Positions 35,840 to 43,823 are shown, numbered from the stretch's first letter. The stretch is 64,000 bases of DNA from Paenibacillus thiaminolyticus (GCF_007066085.1 NZ_CP041405.1:6169501-6233500), one strand, 5' to 3'. Made by a program: numbers and translations. Notes: generated by a model from the sequence alone, not told the origin.

Positions 35840-35923
35840 TTAAGCCACGAATTTCTGCAGCAGATCAATCAACGGAGGAATAACCGCCCCAAGGAATTCC
35901 AATACTGCGATGAAGATTGTCAT
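35840..35923 (-). CDS. Small hydrophobic amphipathic peptide (27 residues)
   Basis: The minus strand encodes a peptide starting MTIFIAVLEFLGAVIPP and ending LIDLLQKFVA. ATG at 35923 is preceded by GGGGAGTGAT, a very good ribosome site with 5 bases spacing, and a terminator follows the stop. Charges (Glu9, Asp20, Lys24) fall on one side of an otherwise hydrophobic helix, with a Pro-Pro kink in the middle. This resembles the design of type I toxins (TisB-like), phenol-soluble modulin-like or delta-hemolysin-like peptides, but no sequence family is recognised. Upstream, GAACAATTGTTAC (36002-36014) is one base off the GAAC-N4-GTTC LexA core. No antisense RNA or partner gene was identified. Confidence 0.65.
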   Translation of the reverse strand: MTIFIAVLEFLGAVIPPLIDLLQKFVA

Positions 35924-36035
35924 ATCAATCACTCCCCGATAATTTCCAAGAAACAGTAACGTTCCTTGTACTTTCTATATCGGCAAACTGTCTCTATTTT
36001 TGAACAATTGTTACGGGGGAAATGAAAAAAATTGC

Positions 36036-36143
36036 GTTGAGAGAGTTGCGGCTGGAGTAGATCCGCGTGTATTTGGATGGAAGGAGGCTGTGCAAGCGCT
36101 TAAGAACGGTTTTGGTCTGTACGATAAGCGGTTATTCAATTAA
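36036..36143 (+). pseudogene. C-terminal gene remnant
   Basis: A frame without start codon reads VERVAAGVDPRVFGWKEAV then QALKNGFGLYDKRLFN and stops at 36141-36143. The composition is that of a normal soluble protein end, unlike a random frame, so it looks like the surviving tail of a deleted gene. The parent family was not recognised. It may extend left to 35943, but that part overlaps the promoter region of the small peptide. Confidence 0.35.
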
Positions 36144-36168
36144 TCTATTTCGTAAAAGAGGGCCATAA

Positions 36169-36539
36169 ATGATGAGAAGAAGAAGATGGGGCTTGTGGAT
36201 CACTTTACTTATCGTGAGTCTTATTGTTATCTACGTATATTTGAAAGGCTTTACTCTATTATTGCTTCCAAAAGGGGAGTTAATTGCCGCTTCGGATTCC
36301 CCCGGTAACACGTATACACTGAACGTTTACCTGGTAAATGCAGGTGGCGCTACCGGAGGCTTTGCTATTCGGGGGGAGTTGCTAAACAATAAGAAGGGAA
36401 CTCATAAAAACATTTACTGGCAATATCGAGAGGAAAAAGCAAAGGTTGAATGGATTGATGAAGCAATCTAATCATTAATGGAAAGAAGTTAAATGTAGAG
36501 CAGGACATCTATGATTACAGATATGACGAGAAGCAATAG
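36169..36539 (+). pseudogene. Small membrane protein, copy 1, frameshifted (DUF5412-like)
   Basis: Copy 1 of a tandem pair. It has an N-terminal membrane segment (RRRRWGLWITLLIVSLIVIY) and an extracytoplasmic beta-rich domain (SPGNTYTLNVYLVNAGGATG, FAIRGELLNN). The frame stops at 36471, but the shifted frame continues LIINGKKLNVEQDIYDYRYDEKQ to 36539, matching the end of copy 2. One lost A near 36465 explains it. From memory it resembles the DUF5412 type; function unknown. The protein may still be made in truncated form. Confidence 0.7.
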
Positions 36540-36634
36540 CTACCGAGATTTGACGGACTGAAGTTCGAAGGATGAAAAACAGATTTTCTTTCTTCGAAGT
36601 TTGCGAATACATTGGCCAATGAGGACCATAAATC

Positions 36635-37012
36635 ATGAAGAAAAGAAGATGGGGTCTTTGGATCTCTTTATTTGTCGTATGTTTCATAGCTATTTATATA
36701 TACCTCAGCAGTTTTACTCTACTGATATTACCACAAGGCGACTTCATTGTGACTTCCACCTCGCCTGACAATACGTATACGCTGAACGCCTATCTCATCG
36801 ATACGGGAGGGGCTCTCGGAGCATTTGCCATTCGCGGTGAACTGTTGAACAACCTAAAAGGAACCCGTAAAAATATATATTGGGATTACCGCGTAGAAAA
36901 GGCAAATATGCGATGGCTCGATGACACTCATCTTGTCATCAACGGGAAGACATTGAATGTTGAGAAAGAAACCTACGATTTCAGAAAATACAGAAAACAA
37001 CCTCCCAAGTAG
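36635..37012 (+). CDS. Small membrane protein, copy 2 (DUF5412-like)
   Basis: Intact 125-residue relative of the upstream broken copy: positive N-terminus MKKRRWGLW, one membrane segment (about 8-28), and an outside domain with SPDNTYTLNAYLIDTGGALG, FAIRGELLNNLKGTRKN and LVINGKTLNVEKETYDF. Probably anchored with its C-terminus outside the cell. Ribosome site weak (GAGGACC). Function unknown; the duplication and decay of one copy suggests relaxed selection. Confidence 0.7.
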   Translation: MKKRRWGLWISLFVVCFIAIYIYLSSFTLLILPQGDFIVTSTSPDNTYTLNAYLIDTGGALGAFAIRGELLNNLKGTRKNIYWDYRVEKANMRWLDDTHLVINGKTLNVEKETYDFRKYRKQPPK

Positions 37013-37030
37013 TTACATAGCGCAAAAGAC

Positions 37031-37065
37031 AGACCGCTGGAGAACGTCTCCAGCGGTCTTCTTTT
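37031..37065. terminator. Bidirectional terminator between convergent genes
   Basis: AGACCGCTGGAGA (37031-37043) and TCTCCAGCGGTCT (37047-37059), a 13-bp perfect stem with loop ACG, flanked by A-rich sequence on the left and TCTTTT on the right. It serves the DUF5412-like gene (+) and the fucosidase (-), whose stop codon lies in the T-run. Confidence 0.92.
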
Positions 37066-38344
37066 ACTCGGCATCCTCCAGCGTTAGCTCGATAACGGTA
37101 TTGAAGTCGTCCGGCAACTGGGCCGTTGGAATATTGACGAACAGATAATCCGGGTAGTCGACCGCATTCCACGGCGTCTGAATGTTGACCTCGGCTCCGT
37201 CGGCGAGCAAGCGCGCTTCCTTCACGCGTCCATTCAAGCCTTGCAGCGCGATCGGCCCGATTCCCCGGTCCAAAATATGAGCGTACAGCTTATTGCCTTT
37301 TTGCGTGTACCGTCCCCATTCCGGCTTGCTCAACGCAGCTGCTCCACAGCCGTAAATGCTGTCGCCGTTCGCGCGCATCCAGGCTCCGACTTCGCCCAGC
37401 ACGTCAAGCGATAGCTGCGGTATCTCGCCCTTCGCATTCGGCCCGACATTCAACAGCATGTTCCCGTTCTTGCTCACGCATTCGACGAGGCCGCGGACCA
37501 CCTGCTTCGGTGTCTTGTAGTCGCGGTCATGCGCGTGGTAGCCCCAATGATGATTCAGCGTAATGCACGCCTCCCACGGAAGCGGCTTCCCGTCTTCGTT
37601 GACGATCCCATGCGGCGGAAGCAGCTGCTCCGGCGAAGCGAAGTCGCCCGCATAGATTTCCGGCTCGCGGGCCTTGATGTTGCCGCCCAACCGATTGTCA
37701 ATCAACACATTCGGCTGCAACTCGCGAATCATCTTCACCAGCTCGGTCGCCTTCCATTTTTCCCCGGTCATATCCTCGTAAGAGAAATCGAACCAGAGCA
37801 CGTCGATCGTCCCATAGTTGGTTAGCAGCTCCTTCACCTGGCCGTGCATATAGTCAAGATAGCGGTTGAAGTCCTGCGGGCGGTCCTTGAATTCCGCGTT
37901 GTCCCGCATCGGATGCTGGCGATCGCCATAGGCCGGATAGTCCGGATGATGCCAGTCGATAATCGAGTAATAGAAGCCGACCTTGAGTCCTTCGGCCCGG
38001 AAAGCGTCTGCATATTCGCGAATCAGATCGCGGCCCGCCGGCGTATTCGTCGCTTTATAGTCAGTCAAGGCGCTGTCGAACAGACAGAAGCCGTCATGGT
38101 GCTTGGTCGTCATGACCGCATATTTCATGCCTGCGGCTTTGGCGGCCTTGGCCCATGCCTTCGGATCATAATTCACCGGATTGAAGCTGTTGAAATATTT
38201 CTCATAATCCTCGACCGGGATGCGCTCGAAGCTGCGAACCCATTCGCCCCGGGCGGGAATCGCATATAATCCCCAATGGATAAACATGCCGAAGCGATCG
38301 TGATTGAACCATTGTATACGCTGCTCGCGTGCGGTTAACGTCAT
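37064..38344 (-). CDS. Alpha-L-fucosidase, GH29 type
   Basis: 426 residues, cytoplasmic (no signal peptide with the chosen start). Family signatures: RFGMFIHWGLYAIPARGEW, KHHDGFCLFDS, GFYYSIIDWHHPDY and TIDVLWFDFSYE, in which the Asp after WF is the expected nucleophile. Releases L-fucose from glycans. ATG at 38344 (MTLTAREQRIQWFNHDRFG) follows AAAGGAGAG; the longer open frame to 38527 overlaps the divergent AraC gene and is rejected. Next to a divergent AraC regulator, which probably controls it. No fucose catabolic genes are nearby. Confidence 0.9.
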   Translation of the reverse strand: MTLTAREQRIQWFNHDRFGMFIHWGLYAIPARGEWVRSFERIPVEDYEKYFNSFNPVNYDPKAWAKAAKAAGMKYAVMTTKHHDGFCLFDSALTDYKATNTPAGRDLIREYADAFRAEGLKVGFYYSIIDWHHPDYPAYGDRQHPMRDNAEFKDRPQDFNRYLDYMHGQVKELLTNYGTIDVLWFDFSYEDMTGEKWKATELVKMIRELQPNVLIDNRLGGNIKAREPEIYAGDFASPEQLLPPHGIVNEDGKPLPWEACITLNHHWGYHAHDRDYKTPKQVVRGLVECVSKNGNMLLNVGPNAKGEIPQLSLDVLGEVGAWMRANGDSIYGCGAAALSKPEWGRYTQKGNKLYAHILDRGIGPIALQGLNGRVKEARLLADGAEVNIQTPWNAVDYPDYLFVNIPTAQLPDDFNTVIELTLEDAE

Positions 38345-38448
38345 CGTTGTTCTCTCCTTTGCCTTCATTTGTCCCCATTGTACGATGGAGCGGTTATAAT
38401 GAAGATAGAGAGAATTCATTCGTTTTTGGACAAAATTAAGATTATGGA

Positions 38449-39300
38449 ATGGAGCATGCGAGCATGGGGAAGCCGGAGCTGCTGCAGCGCTATCTGGCCA
38501 ATGTGCGGCTGAGCGTGACCGACGCATACTACGCGAAATGCAATCCCGGCTGGCGCGAAACCGACTTCGTGCCGGAGTTCAACCGGATGTATCTGATACG
38601 AGACGGAGAAGGGCGAATCGAGATCGATGGAACCGCATATTATCCCGGGCCTGGCCACATGGTCATTATGCCCGCCCGCGTTATCCAGTCCTATGGAACG
38701 ATAAGCGCCGATACATACGAGAAATATTGGTGCCACTTCACGGCCCTGATCGGCGAGCGCCATTTGTTCCAGTCGATGCGGATTCCGTATTGCCTTACGC
38801 TGCCGGATGACGTGTTCCGTGAGGCGGAGAGACATTTCCACCGGCTCATTCGGTGTCATGCGCGCGGAGATTGGACGGCGGATCTGAACAAGCAGGCGAT
38901 GCTGATCGAGCTGCTCAGCCTGTATTTCCGGACGGCAGGGCTGGAACGCATCGATCTGCCTTCGTCCCAGGCGCTGGACAAGTTGAATGTGGCCCTGCAG
39001 ATGATGCACGAGCATCTGTCGGAGCGGCTGAATGTGCAGCAGCTGGCGGAGCGGGTCCATTTTCACCCGAATTACTTCATTACCTTATTCCGGGAGCATA
39101 TGGGAGAGTCGCCGGTTCAATATATGAATCGGATGAAAATCGAGCGGGCGAAGCACTTGCTGCTGACGACGGCGTTGACGGTGACCGAAGTGGCCGAAGC
39201 GGTTGGCCTGGATGTATATTATTTCTCTCGTTTGTTCAAAAATAGTACCGGATTCAATCCAACGTCGTTCAAAGCGGCGCATAAGACGGAGGCGAAGTGA
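38449..39300 (+). CDS. AraC-family transcriptional regulator
   Basis: About 283 residues. An N-terminal cupin-type sensing domain (residues ~30-120, GTAYYPGPGHMVIMPARV) is followed by a C-terminal double helix-turn-helix (about 185-280, LNVQQLAERVHFHPNYFITL and TEVAEAVGLDVYYFSRLFK). Divergent to the fucosidase gene and likely its activator, sensing a sugar. ATG 38449 or ATG 38464; the latter has GGAG at better spacing. TATAAT at 38395-38400 may be its -10, without a clear -35. Confidence 0.88.
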   Translation: MEHASMGKPELLQRYLANVRLSVTDAYYAKCNPGWRETDFVPEFNRMYLIRDGEGRIEIDGTAYYPGPGHMVIMPARVIQSYGTISADTYEKYWCHFTALIGERHLFQSMRIPYCLTLPDDVFREAERHFHRLIRCHARGDWTADLNKQAMLIELLSLYFRTAGLERIDLPSSQALDKLNVALQMMHEHLSERLNVQQLAERVHFHPNYFITLFREHMGESPVQYMNRMKIERAKHLLLTTALTVTEVAEAVGLDVYYFSRLFKNSTGFNPTSFKAAHKTEAK

Positions 39301-39303
39301 GAG

Positions 39304-39894
39304 ATGATGGCGGATACAGAGAGCAAGATGCGGCTGTTTATCGGCGTGCCGCTGGGCGAGTCTGCCAGCGCCGCCCTCGACAACTGGGCGAAGCAAGCGC
39401 GGCGCCAGTGGACATTTTCCCGCTGGGTTCATCCGGCGGACTACCATATCACGCTGCAATTCCTCGGTGATACCCCGGAGTCGAAGCTGGCCCCGCTGCT
39501 GGAAGACCTGAACCGGACGGCGGCGCACAGCGGGCCGTTCCGGCTGGCCTTGAGCGAATGGGGCACGTTCGGGCTTCCTGCCTCGCCGCGGGTACTGTGG
39601 GCGGCCGTCGCCGGAGATATCGATAGGCTTCATGAACTGCATCATCAGGTTCTGAAGACGACGGCTCCGCTAGGCTTCCTGCCGGAAGCGAGGCCATACC
39701 GGCCCCATATTACGTTGGCCCGCAAGTATATGGGAACGGCGGCATGGGACCCGGGCATGCTGGAGGCGGAGACGAGCGTCGCGGCAGCGGAATGGACGGC
39801 GGACCGGTTCTGCCTGTTCCGAACACATATGCAGGCTACGCCGATGTACGAGCGGTTGGGCGAGTTCCGGCTATCCGGTACTTCCGGTTCATAA
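39304..39894 (+). CDS. thpR: RNA 2',3'-cyclic phosphodiesterase ThpR
   Basis: 196 residues of the 2H phosphoesterase superfamily with two HxT motifs: YHITLQF (about residue 48) and PHITLAR (about 137). Opens 2',3'-cyclic phosphates and can join tRNA half ends in vitro. The start is three bases after the araC-type stop (ATG 39304, or the next ATG at 39307), so translation is probably coupled. Two hairpin terminators follow. Confidence 0.9.
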   Translation: MMADTESKMRLFIGVPLGESASAALDNWAKQARRQWTFSRWVHPADYHITLQFLGDTPESKLAPLLEDLNRTAAHSGPFRLALSEWGTFGLPASPRVLWAAVAGDIDRLHELHHQVLKTTAPLGFLPEARPYRPHITLARKYMGTAAWDPGMLEAETSVAAAEWTADRFCLFRTHMQATPMYERLGEFRLSGTSGS

Positions 39895-39945
39895 AAAAGG
39901 GCTTGTTTTCACCCGCAGGACGTCCGGGGAAAACGGGCCCTTTTT
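39893..39945 (+). terminator. Terminator after thpR
   Basis: AAAAAGGGC (39895-39903) pairs with GCCCTTTTT near 39937-39945, with GTTTTC/GAAAAC pairing inside. The A and T tracts on both sides make it bidirectional. A second hairpin, AAAAGACCTGT with ACAGGCCTTTT, lies at about 39981-40026. Confidence 0.8.
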
Positions 39946-40183
39946 CACATATATTTACGGGTTTACCACCTTTATAATAAAAAAGACCTGTCCTATCGGC
40001 ATTTTCGTCATGAACAGGCCTTTTCTTGTCTTCGTTTGCGAGGACAGTACAGACAGGAGGGATGAGACACATTTTGAACAAGCGCATATACGCCGTTAAC
40101 TGTCGGGAAATGCTGTTATCGTACCGGTATGACGACGCTGTGCTCTGCCGCCGTTACTGCTAAATGGATAGGAGGAGAGACTC

Positions 40184-42025
40184 ATGAACAGATTCGCATC
40201 TCGTGCAGGTCTGCTGCTGCTTATCGTATCGGCCGCCCTGTTGGCCGGCTTCAAGCAAGCGGACGAACCGCAGCAGGCGACATGGGTATGGCAGGCCGAG
40301 CGTATCGTGTCGGAACCGGATCAATTATTGTCTTTTGCCAAAACTAATCAGATTGATGTGATGTTTTTGCATATCCACCCGGATGTTCCGGACTCGGCAT
40401 ATCGCCAATTCATTCGGCAGGCCGCCAAGGAAGGCATTGAAGTGCATGCGCTGGCGGGCGATCCGACATGGGCGCTGCCGGAGTACCGCGGGCGGATGCT
40501 GGATTTTCTGCAGAAAATTCAACGTTACAACGCACAGGCTGCGGAAGATGAGCGGTTCCGGGGAATCCACCTGGACATTGAGCCGTATGTGCTCCCGCAA
40601 TGGCAAGAGGACGCGAATGAGATCATTCATGCGTGGATGGACAACCTTGACGTCTTCCTCGAGGCGGGACGGAAGGAAGGCAGCCTCGAATTCGGCGTGG
40701 ACATCCCGGTATGGTTCGACGGATACGCCGGAACCGACCCGTCAGATGCTTCCTTGGCGGAAGCGGTCATGAAGCGGTTTGATTACACGACGCTGATGGC
40801 GTACCGTCACGAGCTGGAAGGAGATAATGGCATCCTGGCCCTCATTCGCGAGGAGATGGCTATCGGGGATCGGCTCGGCACGAAGGTATTGGTCGGGATC
40901 AACGCCAAGCCGATGCCGGGAGAAGAGCATACGAGCTTCGCCTATCAGGGGGCGGCGGCCATGAACGACGCTTTGAAGCAGATTGGCGCATCCTTGGCCG
41001 GGCATCCTTCCTATGGAGGAACGGCCGTGCACGATTACCGCTATTGGAATGACCTGCTGGCGCAGCAGCCGAATGTGCCCGATCCGACAGAGCCGGAACC
41101 GAAGCCGGATCCTGGCCCGGAGCCTGACCCGGAGCCCGATCCGGAACCGAACCCTGACCCGGGACAGCCTGAACCCGCTCCGGATCCCGACTGGATCCCG
41201 GACGCCTCGCCGATTGAACGCGTCAAGCCGATTGTAGGCACCTATATTTGGCGGGCTGAGATGGCGATTCACCAGCCGGATGAGATCATCGCCTTTGCCC
41301 GGGACAAAGGGATCAACCTCCTGTACGTCCGGCTGGACCTGGAGCAGCCGTACGAAGTCTACCGTTCGCTTGTGAAGAAGGCGCATGAGGCGGGTATCGA
41401 GATGCATGCCATGGGCGGCCATCCCGGCTGGGCGCTGGAGGATAATGCGCCGCGCATTCGCAGGCTGATCGACTACGTGAAGAAGTATAACCGCGCCGCG
41501 GAAGCGGATGAACGGTTCCACGGCATCCATCTGGATGTGGAGCCGTACGTGCTCCCGGATTGGCCGAGCCGCAAGGACGAGGTGCTGCGCCAGTGGACGG
41601 CCAACATGAAGATGTTCGTAGAGGAGACGAAGCGGAACTCGAGCCTCGAGACGAGCATCGATTTGGCCGTGTGGCTCGATCGGACGCTCCTGCCTGAAGA
41701 GCCGGAGCTGTCGGTCAGCGAATGGATGATCCAGACGATGGATCATGTGTCGCTGATGGCGTTCCGCAACACGGCAGACGGCTCGAACGGCATTGCGGCC
41801 GTTGTCCGCGATGAGATGCGCATGGCCGATCGGCACGGGAAGCCGCTCATCGTCACCGTCGAGATGAAGCAGAGCCCGGAGGGCGGCCATATTTCATTTT
41901 TCGACAAAGGCAGCGCCGAGATGGAGAAGCAGCTCTCCCATCTTCCTGGACTGTTGGGCGAGTTTACCGCCTATATCGGCAACGCGGTGCATGCCTATGA
42001 TTATTGGAAGGAAGCCAAGCCTTGA
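40184..42025 (+). CDS. Secreted protein with two tandem glycosidase-like TIM-barrel domains
   Basis: 613 residues with a signal peptide (AGLLLLIVSAALLAGF). Two homologous domains of ~270 residues are joined by a Pro/Asp/Glu linker (PEPDPEPDPEPNPDP, about 304-340). Matching blocks in both halves: GTYIWRAE/ATWVWQAE; HALAGDPTWALP/HAMGGHPGWALE; GIHLDIEPYVLPQW/GIHLDVEPYVLPDW; and HDYRYWNDL/HAYDYWKEA. The HLDxEPY strand end resembles the acidic catalytic strand of GH18-like barrels, so a glycosidase-like function is likely, but no named family was recognised. ATG 40184 follows GGAGGAGAG. Terminator at 42076. The gene lies in the region that separates trmD and rplS. Confidence 0.75.
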   Translation: MNRFASRAGLLLLIVSAALLAGFKQADEPQQATWVWQAERIVSEPDQLLSFAKTNQIDVMFLHIHPDVPDSAYRQFIRQAAKEGIEVHALAGDPTWALPEYRGRMLDFLQKIQRYNAQAAEDERFRGIHLDIEPYVLPQWQEDANEIIHAWMDNLDVFLEAGRKEGSLEFGVDIPVWFDGYAGTDPSDASLAEAVMKRFDYTTLMAYRHELEGDNGILALIREEMAIGDRLGTKVLVGINAKPMPGEEHTSFAYQGAAAMNDALKQIGASLAGHPSYGGTAVHDYRYWNDLLAQQPNVPDPTEPEPKPDPGPEPDPEPDPEPNPDPGQPEPAPDPDWIPDASPIERVKPIVGTYIWRAEMAIHQPDEIIAFARDKGINLLYVRLDLEQPYEVYRSLVKKAHEAGIEMHAMGGHPGWALEDNAPRIRRLIDYVKKYNRAAEADERFHGIHLDVEPYVLPDWPSRKDEVLRQWTANMKMFVEETKRNSSLETSIDLAVWLDRTLLPEEPELSVSEWMIQTMDHVSLMAFRNTADGSNGIAAVVRDEMRMADRHGKPLIVTVEMKQSPEGGHISFFDKGSAEMEKQLSHLPGLLGEFTAYIGNAVHAYDYWKEAKP

Positions 42026-42075
42026 TGCGGCTTCTCTAGGCCGCTTGTGTCCGTTAATCTGGTCAAGCTCCAAGC

Positions 42076-42130
42076 AAGACCACTTTCCCTTCAGGGTATG
42101 GTATCCTTGATGGAGAAAGTGGTCTTTTGT
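42076..42130 (+). terminator. Terminator after the two-domain secreted protein
   Basis: AAGACCACTTTC (42076-42087) and GAAAGTGGTCTT (42115-42126), a 12-bp perfect stem followed by TTGT, 50 bases after the stop. Confidence 0.8.
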
Positions 42131-42183
42131 ATGTGCGGCCCGAAGCCGTATTCAGGCTCGCGTGAAAGCGATGCTGGCTTGAA

Positions 42184-42374
42184 GTGGATGAGCATACAGA
42201 GCTGCAGCATGTGCTATTGTTCGGGGACAATGGTTCCGGCGATAAAGTGGGTTTCCTGACGACGTACAACTGGGCGCTTGTCGAAATATGGCATGATATA
42301 ACCTGTCGCTTCATTACCGCGAGGAACAAAGCTTTGAGGCGTTCGTGCGACGTTTGTTCGACCTGAACCAATAA
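42184..42374 (+). pseudogene. Remnant of an SMI1/KNR4 (SUKH)-like gene
   Basis: One frame reads LLFGDNGSGDKVGFLTTYNW, then VEIWHD. After a frameshift near 42290 the next frame reads YNLSLHYREEQSFEAFVRRLFDLNQ and stops at 42374. The F-G-x-N-G-x-G-D and SFEAFV pieces fit the SUKH immunity-protein fold (often encoded beside toxins of contact-dependent systems). No toxin gene is nearby. Short and damaged, so moderate confidence only. Confidence 0.4.
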
Positions 42375-42413
42375 GCTTGCCTGCGACAGCACGCAAAAAA
42401 TCGCTTGCTTTCA

Positions 42414-42453
42414 AGCGCAGTGCATCACAATGGCAATGGTGCGCTGTTTTATT
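42414..42453 (+). terminator. Hairpin terminator downstream of the SUKH-like remnant
   Basis: AGCGCA (42414-42419) and TGCGCT (42440-42445) with inner CAC/GTG pairing, followed by GTTTTATTT. The remaining part of 42375-42552 holds no gene. Confidence 0.5.
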
Positions 42454-42552
42454 TAAGGGAAAACGGATCATACTGAATAATGACGTCATATGCTGGATAA
42501 TACTCTTTTTCACGGGCAGACTGAACATAAGAGGAATACATAAATTATTTTC

Positions 42553-42581
42553 TTGTAATCGGTTAGCCGGTATGCTAGAAT
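42553..42581 (+). promoter_or_regulatory. Promoter of rplS
   Basis: TTGTAA (42553-42558), a 17-base spacer, TAGAAT (42576-42581) with TGC directly before it (extended -10). rplS thus has its own promoter now that it is cut off from trmD. Confidence 0.75.
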
Positions 42582-42602
42582 TATTTCTGTTGTTTGGAAT
42601 AC

Positions 42603-42661
42603 GGTGGTCCTCTATATTCGATGAGGTTGAGCGCATGGCGCTCCCGAGATGTATGAACACC
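42603..42661 (+). promoter_or_regulatory. L19 leader-like structured region
   Basis: In the 5' leader of rplS, GGTG (42603-42606) can pair with CACC (42658-42661), enclosing two hairpins: CCTC/GAGG (42609-42626) and GAGCGC/GCGCTC with loop ATG (42629-42643). This fits the general form of ribosomal protein L19 leaders, through which the protein represses its own mRNA in Firmicutes. Not checked against the covariance model. Confidence 0.5.
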
Positions 42662-42684
42662 TGTGTGGAAGGAGGGAGTCCAAG

Positions 42685-43026
42685 ATGAATATCGTTCAAG
42701 CGATTACGCAAGACCAACTTCGCAAGGATATTCCTAGCTTTCGTCCCGGCGATACTTTGAAAGTATATGTAAAAGTTATCGAGGGATCTCGCGAGCGTAT
42801 CCAGTTGTTCGAAGGTGTGGTCATTAAGCGTCGTGGCGGCGGAATCAGCGAAACATTCACCGTTCGTAAGATTTCTTACGGCGTAGGTGTTGAGCGTACG
42901 TTCCCGCTTCATACGCCTAAAATCGATAGAATCGAAGTGGCTCGCCGTGGTAAAGTGCGTCGTGCGAAGCTTTATTATCTTCGCAAACTTCGCGGTAAAG
43001 CAGCGAGAATCAAAGAAATCCGTTAA
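42685..43026 (+). CDS. rplS: 50S ribosomal protein L19
   Basis: 113 residues, [19 protein letters not shown], typical L19 with [22 protein letters not shown] 42685 has the strong site AAGGAGGGAG; an in-frame ATG at 42649 lies inside the leader structure and is rejected. Normally the gene directly follows trmD; here 8.6 kb of accessory DNA lies between. Confidence 0.98.
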   Translation: MNIVQAITQDQLRKDIPSFRPGDTLKVYVKVIEGSRERIQLFEGVVIKRRGGGISETFTVRKISYGVGVERTFPLHTPKIDRIEVARRGKVRRAKLYYLRKLRGKAARIKEIR

Positions 43027-43033
43027 GGAACCG

Positions 43034-43063
43034 GGGGCTTGCTCAGCTGCAAGCCCCTTTTGC
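43034..43063 (+). terminator. Terminator after rplS
   Basis: GGGGCTTGC (43034-43042) and GCAAGCCCC (43049-43057), a 9-bp stem with a 6-base loop, followed by TTTT. Confidence 0.9.
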
Positions 43064-43091
43064 TATTTTATTCCACGTAAGTGGCCGAAGC

Positions 43092-43121
43092 TTGCATGTT
43101 CGCCTGCCGATAGCGTATGAT
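43092..43121 (+). promoter_or_regulatory. Promoter of lepB
   Basis: TTGCAT (43092-43097), an 18-base spacer, TATGAT (43116-43121), 43 bases before the lepB start. Confidence 0.65.
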
Positions 43122-43163
43122 ATGACTGCATAGCAGCAATTCGAGGAAAGCGGGGCACTGCCG

Positions 43164-43787
43164 ATGGATCAACACGACCAAATGATGCAACCGAATGCGG
43201 CGGAAGAGCCGCCAACCAAAAAGACGCAAGCGAAAAACGAGCTTCTTGAGTGGGTGAAAGCGATTGCGATCGCCGTTGTGCTCGTCGTCATCGTGCGATG
43301 GCTGTTATTTGCTCCGTTTATCGTAGACGGCCCTTCCATGGAACCGAATTTTTGGACGGGCGAGCGACTTATTGTGAATAAAGTCTTGTATGATTTCCGC
43401 GAGCCGAAGCGCGGGGAAGTGGTCGTCTTCCACGTACCGGAGGAGAATCGCGATTTGATTAAGCGGGTTATCGGCGTGGCCGGGGATACGATTGAATACC
43501 GCGGCGATGATCTGTACGTCAATGGCAATAAGGTCGAGGAACCTTACATACAAGAAGCGCTGGACGAAGCCCATAAAAATGGCGAGGTGTACAATGACCG
43601 CGATTTCCCGAATGATCTGATTCAAAAGAACACGGTGCCGGAAGGGCATATTTTCGTGATGGGAGATCACCGGAACAATAGCACGGACAGCCGCATGCTT
43701 GGATTTATTTCGTTGAAGGACGTCATCGGAAGAGCGGATGTCATTTTCTGGCCGCTCTCGCATGCGAAATTTGTACAACACCACTAG
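43164..43787 (+). CDS. lepB: Type I signal peptidase
   Basis: 207-residue membrane serine protease that removes signal peptides. One N-terminal membrane anchor (about 30-50) is followed by the catalytic Ser58 in DGPSMEP and the general-base Lys100 in LIKRVIGVAGD; later box motifs are GDHRNNSTDSR. The first 30 residues are polar and cytoplasmic. Located between rplS and rbgA, where several Bacillales carry a signal peptidase gene. Confidence 0.95.
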   Translation: MDQHDQMMQPNAAEEPPTKKTQAKNELLEWVKAIAIAVVLVVIVRWLLFAPFIVDGPSMEPNFWTGERLIVNKVLYDFREPKRGEVVVFHVPEENRDLIKRVIGVAGDTIEYRGDDLYVNGNKVEEPYIQEALDEAHKNGEVYNDRDFPNDLIQKNTVPEGHIFVMGDHRNNSTDSRMLGFISLKDVIGRADVIFWPLSHAKFVQHH

Positions 43788-43823
43788 GCAGGCAGAGACT
43801 GAATCATCAGGAGGTGGATGCCG

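Noticed and set aside
42047..42259. 70-codon frame after the two-domain secreted protein
   Set aside because: It spans the terminator hairpin at 42076-42126 and mixes with the SUKH-like remnant in another frame.
42649..42684. Upstream ATG extending rplS by 12 codons
   Set aside because: It lies in the leader structure and before the strong ribosome site at about 42670.
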